Under the pieces are notes generated by a model. The model did not search any database. It was not told where the DNA came from and saw only the letters and a program-made list of their open reading frames with translations. This document shows, in pieces, positions 19,707-28,412 of a stretch of 50,637 nucleotides of DNA. Each line of letters starts with the position of its first letter. The first letter of the stretch is position 1. This stretch comes from Isotricha intestinalis. Taxonomy: Eukaryota > Ciliophora > Litostomatea > Vestibuliferida > Isotrichidae. Position numbers and translations under genes: made by a program. The stretch spans positions 1 through 50,637 of the forward strand of contig JAJJLU010000015.1 in the NCBI GenBank assembly GCA_023807065.1. The letters run 5' to 3'.

Positions 19707-22700
19707 ATGAATGAAGAAAAAAAAATAAATAACTTTGAAAATATTGATTTAACGATTACAAAACCAATTTCAATTCAAAATTCAAAAAAGGAAAATGATA
19801 TAAAAGAAAAAGGAAAAAAATCCATATTTTCAAATTTTAAAAAATCTAATAAAATAAATAGTAATTTAAGTAATAATAATTCTAATTTAGAATTTCCAAA
19901 AAAACCAGAAAATCATTTATTAAATTTAAATTTCTTACCTATTGAAAATAATAAAATTAACAACCCAAGTCTTCATTTAAGCGAAGTAGATAGTAAAGAG
20001 CAAAAGGAAAATTATACTAATTTAGAAAGTATAATTGAATTGCCAAATAAAAATAATGATAATCTACTGTCAAAAAAAAATAGTAACAGTAAAGAAAATG
20101 AAATATATAATAATATTGAAAATCATAATCAATTAAATATAAGTAATGAAGATTTAACTTTTGAAAGAAATTTCATTCCAAATTTATCTCGAATAGGAAA
20201 AACATCAAAAATAAAACTTCATGAATTTTATATAAATAATAATATAAAAAACAAAGAATTAAAACATAAAAATAATAAAATAAATACAACTAAATATAAT
20301 CTTTTTACATTTTTACCAAAAAGTTTATTAATTCAATTTGGGAGATTACCAAATGTATATTTTTTATCAACAGCAATTATTCAATCAATACCAATAATAA
20401 GTCCATTATCATCAATAACAGCAATAGTTCCTTTAATATTTGTTTTAGCAGTAAGTATGATAAGAGAATTAATTGAAGATTTATCAAGATTAAAATATGA
20501 TAATTTAAATAACAATGAAGAAGTTATTGTTTATAGAGATAATAAATTTATTAAAGCAAATAGTTCTTCTATTCAACTTGGAGAATTAATTATTGTTTTA
20601 GAAAATAAACAAATTCCATCAGATATGATATTAATTGATAGTAATTTAAATGATGGAATGTCTTTTGTTGAAACTTCTTCTTTAGACGGAGAAAAAAATT
20701 TAAAGCCTAAAATAGCAAATAGTAATTTATGCGGAATTTTAAATAATTTATTAAATTCTCCTGAAGAAAAACCATTTAATTGTAATATTTTTTATGGAAT
20801 GGAAATTGAAGGTTTTTGCCAATGTGATCCTCCAAATTCAGATTTACATAAATTAGATGGTACTATATCTGTTAAATATAATATTAATAATTTTGTTTAT
20901 AAAAGTAAATTTGCTATTTCTGAAAGACAAATGTTATTAAAGGGAAGTATATTAAAAAATACTAATTGGATTGCTGGATTTGTTTTATATACTGGAATGA
21001 ATAATAAAATTATTTTAAATTCTAAAAGACCTAGAACTAAAATTTCTCTTATTGAAAAGAAAATGAATGAATATTTAATTGGGATATTTTTTTTATTAAT
21101 TATTTTATGTATTATTTGTTCTATTTTACATGCAAAGAAATATAATGAAAATAAAGGTTATTATGAAATTTTTATAATATTAGGACGTTCAAATAAATTA
21201 GAAAGTTTTATTACTTTTTTTACTTATTTTCTTCTGTTAAATACATTAATTCCAATTAGTTTAATAATAACAATTGAAATTGTAAAAATTATTCAAGGTT
21301 TTTTTATTTCATGGGATGCTGAAATGTATAGTTCAATTAGACATAAATTTGCAAAGGCAAAAACAGTTTCAATTAATGAAGAATTAGGAAATGTCAATTA
21401 TATATTTAGTGATAAAACAGGAACTTTAACATCAAATAAAATGATATTTAAATATTGTATTATTCAAGGTAAATGTTATGAATATGATAGAAATTCTTAT
21501 AAACGTGCTTTAGATGTTTTAAAAGATAGTGAAAAAAATGTTGTTAACAATGAAACACTAAAATCTAAAAAGAAATTTCCAATAATAAAATTTCCTCGTA
21601 ATTACTTCAGCGACATATTAAGGAAAGAACCAAAAAGGAATTTATCAAACGGGACAAGTAAAACGCAATATATAAAAAATAAAAATGAAGACAAAGAAAT
21701 AAATATAATAAATGAATTTTGGACAGCAATATCAATAGCACATGAATGTGTATGTACAAAAATAGGAGAATATTCTGGAGTTTCACCAGATGATGTTGAA
21801 TTAGTTAAAACTGCTCATGAACAAGGATATACTTTTATGCAAAGTTCAAATAAATTAAGAGAAATTAGAATTGGAGATTTAATTCAAACTTTTGATGTGT
21901 TAAATGTATTAAATTTTTCATCTGAAAGAAAAAGAATGAGTATTATTATTAAAGATAAAAATGGTATTATTAAATTATATTGCAAAGGAGCTGATAGTGA
22001 AATTATGAAGAGAATGAGTAAAACTTCTAAAGATAATATTTATTCTAATTTTACTATTAAATGCGTTGATAAATTATCTTGTAAAGGATATCGTTCTTTA
22101 TTATTTGCTTATAAAATTATTAGAGAAGAAGATTATATTAAATGGAATAATGAATTAAAAAATAGTGAAATGAATTTAGCAAAAAAAGGTAAATTAGTTG
22201 ATAAATGTTATGATCAAATTGAACAAGAATTGGAATTAATTGGTGCTACTATAGTAGAAGATAAATTACAAGATTTAGTTCCTGAAACAATTAAAGATTT
22301 AAGAATGTCAGGAATTAAAATTTGGGTTTTAACTGGAGATAAAGTTGATACTGCTGAAAATATTGCTTTAAGTTGTAATTTAATAAGTAAAAATCAGAAA
22401 ATATTTAGAATTTATTTAGGTCAAAGTGAAACAGAAAGAAGTAATAATAAAAAAACTCCTGAAATAGAGAAATTTTTTAAAGAATTCAATGATTTTAAAA
22501 AAAAAAACAGAATCAGAAACTCAATAATTTCCAACATAAAATATAGTCAAGATTCATCACATTTAAATTCAAACCCAAATTCAATAAATAATAAAAGTAT
22601 CTCTAACCTAAAAATATTAAACCAAGAAAATAAAAACATAATTGGAAATAATAACAAAAACAGTAAATGCCTAAATCCAAACAGTATAATAAGTTATAAT

Positions 22701-24305
22701 AATCTATTAAACAAAAGTAATAGTATTTCTCAAAGTATAGACCAACTTTTTCCTCAAATAAAGAGTACTGCAAACATAATACCATCATCATTAAAAATAT
22801 TAGAACCACCTCCATTTAGTATAATAATAGAATCTCCATTATTAACATTAATCTTTTCAAATAAGAAAGAAACAAATTCTTTTCTTAAAATAGCATCTAA
22901 AGCAAGTTCAGTAATATGTTGTAGAGTATCTCCACTTCAAAAAAGTTTAGTTGTTCAAGAAGTTAAAAATTATGATAAAAAAGCAATTACTTTAGCAATT
23001 GGAGATGGAGGAAATGATGTTTCTATGATAATGGAAGCTCATTTAGGAATTGGAATTTATGGAGAAGAAGGAATGAGAGCAGTACAAGCAAGTGATTTCG
23101 CCATTGGAGAATTTAAATTTCTAAGAAGATTATTATTTTTCCATGGAAGAATTAATAATAATAGAATTAGTAAAATGATTTTGTATTTTTTTTATAAAAA
23201 TTTTGTTTTTTCTATTGTTCAATTTGTTTATGCTTTTTTCTGTATTGGAAGTGGACAGACTCTTATTGATGATTGGTTTATTACTTGTTATAATCTAATT
23301 TTTACTGCTTTGCCTTTGGGAGTTCAAGCTGTCTCAGATTTTGATCTTTTAGAAAGTGATCATGATATTGTTATACAATTTATGCCACTTTTATATATAG
23401 AAAATAGAGATATTCATCCAATTTTTTCTCTTCATAAATTCGTTTTTAATCTTTCAAAAGGATTTATTTATTCTTTTCTTATTTTTTATATTGTTTGTTT
23501 TTGTGATGTTGGAAGTGAAATTAATGAAGACGGTGATTATGGTACTTTATGGTATATGTCACTTAAAACTTATACAAGTATTATTATTTCAGTTAATTTA
23601 ACTTTATTTTTAAATATGAGGTATATCACTTTTTTATTCACTCTTACAATGGGAATTACTTCTTTTCTCTTATATATTATTTTCATTATTATTGTTCAAT
23701 ACATAACAATGTTTAATTCTTGTGCTTCAATCTTTCATTCTTTAAGAACCGTAAAATTTTATCTTTGTGTTTTTTTAGTTTGTAGTATGAGTTTTTTAAG
23801 TGATTATATGAGGGAATCTATAAATATTAATTTTGGTGGTAAAATTTCTACAAATTTATTAAAATATATTTTAGATGTTGATTCCCAAGATAATTTTATG
23901 GAAGGTTTTGTAAGAACAAGAAAAAAATATTCTGAAACTCTTCAAATTAATTATTTGCAAAAAAAAGCAATGAGTAAATTAAGTGTTTTTTCAAATAATA
24001 GTAAAAATAGTAAAAATGAAAATATATTAGATTTAGATAATTCAAACGATGAAACTTTTAAAAAAGCAAAAAGTTCTGAACTAAAATTTAATTATTCAAA
24101 AGAAAAAATGAATGACCATAAAAATTTTTACGAAACAATGTTTGAAGGAAAATTTAAAAGTAATGAAAGTTCTGTTTTAGAAGATGAGAAAAAAGGGGTT
24201 TTTTTTAAACCAAATGAAAAATGGATTAATGCATCTAAAATAAAATTAGATAATGATAATAAAATATTAGAAATTCCTCATTTTCAATTAAATACACATA
24301 TTTAA
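19707..24305 (+). CDS. P4-type ATPase (phospholipid flippase), 1532 aa
   Basis: Moves phospholipids from the outer to the inner membrane leaflet using ATP. All P-type landmarks are present: the phosphorylated Asp569 in SDKTGTLTSNK, the actuator loop SLDGEKNLK (residues 327-333), the nucleotide-site FSSERKRMSIII, the TGDK motif (WVLTGDKVDTAENI) and the hinge GDGGNDVSMI (from residue 1099). TM1-2 lie near residues 208-255, TM4 has the P4-type LIPISLIITIEIVK, and six more helices follow residue 1145. The P4-specific GIYGEEGMRAVQASDFAIGEF is clear. The actuator loop has Lys330 where most P4 enzymes have Thr (DGET). An Asn/Ser-rich insert of about 130 residues sits before the hinge, and long low-complexity tails flank the core at both ends. 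Plants and animals pair such enzymes with CDC50 subunits; none is seen here. Confidence 0.96.
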   Translation: MNEEKKINNFENIDLTITKPISIQNSKKENDIKEKGKKSIFSNFKKSNKINSNLSNNNSNLEFPKKPENHLLNLNFLPIENNKINNPSLHLSEVDSKEQKENYTNLESIIELPNKNNDNLLSKKNSNSKENEIYNNIENHNQLNISNEDLTFERNFIPNLSRIGKTSKIKLHEFYINNNIKNKELKHKNNKINTTKYNLFTFLPKSLLIQFGRLPNVYFLSTAIIQSIPIISPLSSITAIVPLIFVLAVSMIRELIEDLSRLKYDNLNNNEEVIVYRDNKFIKANSSSIQLGELIIVLENKQIPSDMILIDSNLNDGMSFVETSSLDGEKNLKPKIANSNLCGILNNLLNSPEEKPFNCNIFYGMEIEGFCQCDPPNSDLHKLDGTISVKYNINNFVYKSKFAISERQMLLKGSILKNTNWIAGFVLYTGMNNKIILNSKRPRTKISLIEKKMNEYLIGIFFLLIILCIICSILHAKKYNENKGYYEIFIILGRSNKLESFITFFTYFLLLNTLIPISLIITIEIVKIIQGFFISWDAEMYSSIRHKFAKAKTVSINEELGNVNYIFSDKTGTLTSNKMIFKYCIIQGKCYEYDRNSYKRALDVLKDSEKNVVNNETLKSKKKFPIIKFPRNYFSDILRKEPKRNLSNGTSKTQYIKNKNEDKEINIINEFWTAISIAHECVCTKIGEYSGVSPDDVELVKTAHEQGYTFMQSSNKLREIRIGDLIQTFDVLNVLNFSSERKRMSIIIKDKNGIIKLYCKGADSEIMKRMSKTSKDNIYSNFTIKCVDKLSCKGYRSLLFAYKIIREEDYIKWNNELKNSEMNLAKKGKLVDKCYDQIEQELELIGATIVEDKLQDLVPETIKDLRMSGIKIWVLTGDKVDTAENIALSCNLISKNQKIFRIYLGQSETERSNNKKTPEIEKFFKEFNDFKKKNRIRNSIISNIKYSQDSSHLNSNPNSINNKSISNLKILNQENKNIIGNNNKNSKCLNPNSIISYNNLLNKSNSISQSIDQLFPQIKSTANIIPSSLKILEPPPFSIIIESPLLTLIFSNKKETNSFLKIASKASSVICCRVSPLQKSLVVQEVKNYDKKAITLAIGDGGNDVSMIMEAHLGIGIYGEEGMRAVQASDFAIGEFKFLRRLLFFHGRINNNRISKMILYFFYKNFVFSIVQFVYAFFCIGSGQTLIDDWFITCYNLIFTALPLGVQAVSDFDLLESDHDIVIQFMPLLYIENRDIHPIFSLHKFVFNLSKGFIYSFLIFYIVCFCDVGSEINEDGDYGTLWYMSLKTYTSIIISVNLTLFLNMRYITFLFTLTMGITSFLLYIIFIIIVQYITMFNSCASIFHSLRTVKFYLCVFLVCSMSFLSDYMRESININFGGKISTNLLKYILDVDSQDNFMEGFVRTRKKYSETLQINYLQKKAMSKLSVFSNNSKNSKNENILDLDNSNDETFKKAKSSELKFNYSKEKMNDHKNFYETMFEGKFKSNESSVLEDEKKGVFFKPNEKWINASKIKLDNDNKILEIPHFQLNTHI

Positions 24306-24651
24306 AAATTATATGTTTTTGTATGTGTTTAATTAATAAAAATTAACAATTCTCTTTATTATAATGAATTCATAATATTATTAGTTTAAAAAAGAAATTT
24401 TATTATATAATTGTAAATGAAAAAATAATTTAATTTTTTAAATTTTATGTTTTTAAAATATATATTGAATATAATAAAAATTAAAATTTAAATTTATTAT
24501 TTTTGTAAATAATTTTTATCAAATAAACCTTTTAATAAAATTTCAAAAAGAACAGATATTTTTATATACATAAATACAATTAAGAATAAATATTACCTAA
24601 TCTCAATAATAAATAAAAATTAAACATATATAATTTAATCTTCATTTTTTT
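24306..24651. other. Intergenic spacer between convergent genes
   Basis: 346 bp holding the 3' ends of the flippase gene and of the small gene at 24652. It is almost all A and T, with no open frame or repeat of note. Confidence 0.5.
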
Positions 24652-25029
24652 TTAAAATATATTACATACACTACATTGACATTCTTCATCAACATTTGAT
24701 TCTTTATAAATAACTGGAAATTCAGTATGAACAATAACAATTTCAGCAATTCTTTCTCTTGAAATTTCATCAATAAAAGTTACTTTATGTTTCTTTGTTC
24801 CTTTAATAATTTTATTTCCATAAACATCAGTTCTTATATTTTCTTTTCCATTAAATCTACTTTTTAAAGATATAAAAGATGGTCTTGATAATGAATATTT
24901 TGATTTACCATTTGTTAAATCAAAAGAACTTCTTATATTAGTTGATTCTGATTTATATAAATTTTCATTGATACTAGATTTTCTTGAATGAATTTGAAAT
25001 TCATTTTTATCATTTTTTAGGTCTGACAT
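24652..25029 (-). CDS. Small protein with Cys-rich C-terminal tail, 125 aa
   Basis: Family not recognised. The first 60 residues are Ser/Asn/Lys-rich and probably disordered. Residues about 65-105 look conserved and folded: RTDVYGNKIIKGTKKHKVTF, then IDEISRERIAEIVIV. The protein ends CQCSVCNIF. The last four residues, CNIF, have the form of a CaaX box, and the extra cysteines two and five places earlier could be palmitoylated, so membrane attachment is plausible but inferred. A similar tail, CCNLCSIY, ends the product of 27465-28313. It is divergent from the spliced gene at 25141, with 111 bp between start codons. The stop is TAA. Confidence 0.75.
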   Translation of the reverse strand: MSDLKNDKNEFQIHSRKSSINENLYKSESTNIRSSFDLTNGKSKYSLSRPSFISLKSRFNGKENIRTDVYGNKIIKGTKKHKVTFIDEISRERIAEIVIVHTEFPVIYKESNVDEECQCSVCNIF

Positions 25030-25140
25030 TTTAGATTTATAAATTAATATTGTAAATAATATATTCTTTTTTTTGATGTAATTTTTTTCAATTTTAATTC
25101 TTATTATAATTTTCTTTAAGAATAGTTTTTAAAAAATAAA

Positions 25141-26509
25141 ATGCATGATTATAAAGGAATTTATTATGGAGAATGTAAAGATCAACATTTTTTTGAAGGA
25201 GGAGCACACTTTAAATATATTGAATTGTATCGAAGATTAGAAATATTATTTAAACAACATAATCAAAATAATCCTTCTTTACAAGTATTTTTAATTTTAA
25301 TAACTTTAGGAAATTAAATTAAGAAATAATTTAATGCTTGAAAAAAGTAAAAGTGGAAATAGTTCAATATTCAATAACTCTAATAATAAAGAAAATAATA
25401 ATCAATTACCTCTTAGTAAATTTATTCTTAACAAATATTTACAAATGAATTTAACAACAAATAAAAATAATAAAATTAACAGTTTAATTTCTCATTTTTC
25501 AGATTCTGAAAAAAGAAATGAGAATAATTCACAAGATAATAATTCAATTCAAATAAAAAGAACATCTTCAGTTTCTAGAAACAATAAAAAAAATAAAAAT
25601 AATAGAAATAATAATTATAATTCAATATATAAAATAAATAAAGCAAATACAATAATACAATATAATATAAATTATAATAAGAGAAAAAAAAATGTTTCTT
25701 TAAATTCTTCAATTAAAACAATAAATAATAATAAAAATCATCTTGAAAAACATAGAATAATAAATGATTTATCAGAAAGAGATTATTCAACAATGAGTAA
25801 AGAAAATAATTATAATAAAAAAAAAAAAGATTGGATTGCATATATTCAAAGTAAAACTCAACGAGCAAGAGATTATAGTATGATTGTTAAAAAAAATAAT
25901 ATTAATAGTTGTAGTATTAATCATAATAGTGATAGAAGAATTTCAAGTTCTTCTAAATCTAAAAGTAGAAATAAAAATAAAATAAAAGGAAGTTCCAATT
26001 CTAAGATTTTAATTGGAAAATCTAGTTTAATTGATATTTCTGTTTGGATTAATAAAATTAATTTTAAAAATAGGAAAAAAATTAGGAAAGAAGTTAAAAA
26101 AGTTAATATAAATAATATAATAAGTAAAGAAAAAAATAATGATAATAATAATAAAACTAAAAAAAGTAGAAATTTAAAACATGAAAATATATCTTTTAAA
26201 AGTAGTTCAATTGATAATAATAAAAAAAATCCTTCTTCCTCATTAAAAATGAATGTTATAACAATATATAATCCAAGAAATATAAATTATAAACCAAAAA
26301 AAATGAATCATAAATCAAATAAAAAAGAATATTATAAAAGTAATAATTGCATTATTAATAATATTAATGAAACAATTAATACAAATTATGCTCAATTATA
26401 TATTAAAAAAAATCATTTAAAAAGATCTTTTGAAGGAAATTTTACAATTAATACTCATACAATTCAACCTCAAAAACCGTTAATTTCATCAAGAATAAAC
26501 AAAAAATAA
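25141..26509 (+). CDS. Spliced Asn/Lys/Ser-rich protein with GGAHFKY N terminus, 447 aa
   Basis: Two exons, 25141-25284 and 25310-26509, flank a 25-nt intron. Exon 1 (48 codons) encodes MHDYKGIYYGECKDQHFFEG and GAHFKYIELYRRLEILFKQ, the only non-repetitive part of the protein. The splice joins SLQ to EIKLRNNLMLEKSKSGN. Without splicing, exon 1 ends in TAA at 25315. The remaining 390 residues are rich in Asn, Lys and Ser and basic, with little predicted fold. The conserved-looking N-terminal module with one Cys, two His and aromatic residues may be a short protein-interaction element; I believe similar starts exist in other ciliate proteins but cannot confirm this. Function unknown. No membrane segment. 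Confidence 0.8.
25285..25309 (+). other. 25-nt intron
   Basis: This begins GTATTTTTAA and ends AACTTTAG, phase 0. Removing it fuses a 48-codon exon with the 1200-nt downstream frame without any stop. It has the same length as the AP2 gene intron. Confidence 0.85.
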
Positions 26510-26587
26510 TTATATATTCATTTAATATATAAATATTTTTTCATTTATTTTTAATAAAATAAATATTGTTTTATATTAAATATATTA

Positions 26588-27229
26588 TTATATATCAGGT
26601 AAATTTTCTCTAAGTAAACACCAACCAAAATTAAAATTACTTATCCATTCATAATTTTCACTTAAAGAATATTTCATATCAATTTTAAAAGAACTTATTA
26701 AACAATTTTCACAAGGAGATTCAATTTTATGTTCAATTAAACTTTCCAATCCACTCTTCTCATTTTTTTTCCATCCAGTAGCAAATAAATTATCATTTAA
26801 ACATTCAGAATTTTCAACAGAATAACAATTAATTCTAAATCTAATATTATCAACATCATTAAATTTATTAAATTCCATTGAAAATCCTCTAAGAATGTCA
26901 TTATTGTTACATTTGATATTATGTTTATTTAAAAAGTCCATATTTAAATCTGATTCAGTCCACTTTGTATATGTAATATATTCTCCTTTATAATTTATTA
27001 ATGATGATAAATAACAATTATATCCAAATTTTACTTTTGAAGAATCATTTGGATCATATAGTAATTTAAATGTTATTAATGCACTTTCGGGAGGACATAA
27101 TATTGGAGTTTCTGTTAATGCTAAATATCCTCTTGATATTGGTATTGAATCTGTATAATAATCATACTCTTCTTTAAGGGAAAAAATCTTTTGAAAAATT
27201 AGAAAAAAAAATAGAAATTTTATTCCCAT
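26588..27229 (-). CDS. Secreted Cys-containing protein with three internal repeats, 213 aa
   Basis: Begins with a signal peptide (MGIKFLFFFLIFQKIFS), so it is secreted or lumenal. The mature part contains three related segments of about 30 residues, each opening with Cys, then a hydrophobic F-x-L/M/I strand and closing with an aromatic-x-Cys strand: CPPESALITFKL...FGYNC, CNNNDILRGFSMEF...FRINC, and CENCLISSFKID...FGWC. That three-fold plan recalls the beta-prism of vitelline membrane outer layer protein I, but the similarity is weak and only a structure comparison could decide. Cysteines probably form disulfides. There is no membrane anchor. It sits 78 bp after the convergent gene ending at 26509 and is divergent from the acidic gene at 27465. 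Stop TAA. Confidence 0.7.
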   Translation of the reverse strand: MGIKFLFFFLIFQKIFSLKEEYDYYTDSIPISRGYLALTETPILCPPESALITFKLLYDPNDSSKVKFGYNCYLSSLINYKGEYITYTKWTESDLNMDFLNKHNIKCNNNDILRGFSMEFNKFNDVDNIRFRINCYSVENSECLNDNLFATGWKKNEKSGLESLIEHKIESPCENCLISSFKIDMKYSLSENYEWISNFNFGWCLLRENLPDI

Positions 27230-27464
27230 TTTCTTTAATAATATTATTAATTATTTTAAAAATATATTTTTTTTTAATGTTAAATAATAATGATTGGGAT
27301 TATTTAATTATTCTTGGATTTTTAAAATCTTAATTTTTGAATTTTTAAAATATATTTAAAATAATTGATATAAATTTTATTATTTTCAATTTATTGTTGA
27401 TAAAATTAAAATTAAATTTTTTTTATTGAATATATAATTTTATTTATTATAATATTTAAAATTA

Positions 27465-27509
27465 ATGAATAGATCTAATAAAGTAAAAGAAGAAACAGTT
27501 TCAAAAGAC

Positions 27510-27541
<32 letters not shown>

Positions 27542-28313
27542 TAAAAAAGAAACTGAAAATAAAGAGAGTAAAACAAAAATTGAAACAAAAGATAAAGAAG
27601 ATGATGAAGAAGACGAAGAAGAAGAAGAAGAAAAAAAAATTGAAAATAAACATACAGGAATTCCAAAAGCAAATGAAATCAAAAAAGAAAAGCCTAAAAG
27701 ATATTCTGATGATGAAGAAGATGATGAAGGTGAAGAAGAAGAAGAAAAAGAAGAAAAAAAAGAAGTAAAAGAAGAAAAAAAAGAAGAAAAAGAAGAAAAA
27801 AAAACAGAAGAGAAAAATGAATTAGTTGAAGAAAAAGTAAAAGAAGAAGAAAAAAAAACAGAAGAGAATAATTTAATAGTTGCAGAAGAAGAAAATGAAG
27901 ATGAAAAAGAAGAAGAAAAAGAAGAAAAAGTAGAAAAAAAAGAAGAAAAAAAAATAGAAATAAAAGAAGAAAAAAAAGAAGAAAAAAAAGAAGAAAAAAA
28001 AGAAGAAAAAAAAGTAGAAAAAAAAGAAGAAAAAAAAGAAGAAAAAAAAATAGAAAAAAAAATAGAAAAAAAAGAAGAAAAAAAAATAGAAAAAAAGGAA
28101 GATAATGATAATATCGAAAACTTTTTCTATAAAAAAGAAAAGAAACATAATATAGATGAAGATAAAATAAAAAAAACAAATTTAGGAAATGTTGCTTATC
28201 CAAGTACAAAAATAGAAGAAAAATCATCAAGAACTCCTTCTCAAATGTCAAATGATGAAAAAGAAGATAAGAATAATAGTGGTGGATGTTGTAATCTATG
28301 TTCAATTTATTAA
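27465..28313 (+). CDS. Glu/Lys-rich protein with CCxxC tail, 282 aa
   Basis: Not recognised. Residues 8-220 are almost only Glu, Lys and Asp in short motifs such as EEKKEEK, expected to form a long single charged helix or a disordered rod. Only the last 60 residues are of mixed composition (NIENFFYKKEKKHNIDEDK, then TNLGNVAYPSTKIEEKSSRT). The protein ends SGGCCNLCSIY, a cluster of three cysteines near the C terminus that could be lipidated. The coding strand is a long purine run (GAA and AAA codons), so its length probably varies between alleles. There is no signal peptide or membrane helix. The start is the ATG before NRSNKVKEE; nothing upstream suggests another exon. Stop TAA. Confidence 0.7.
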
Positions 28314-28412
28314 AAGAAAAAAAAATCATTATTTAATAATCTTTAAAACATTTATTTTTTTTTTAAAAACAAAATATGGTTTTAAAAATTCATATAAAAA
28401 AAAATAAAATAA

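Noticed and set aside
27276..27335. Short frame MLNNNDWDYLIILGFLKS upstream of the Glu/Lys gene
   Set aside because: Only 18 codons with no GTA donor that would join it to the gene at 27465; treated as chance.
27694..28329. Minus-strand frames rich in Phe and Leu opposite the Glu/Lys gene
   Set aside because: Complement of GAA/AAA codons read as TTC/TTT; an antisense shadow of the acidic gene with no membrane-protein pattern beyond composition.
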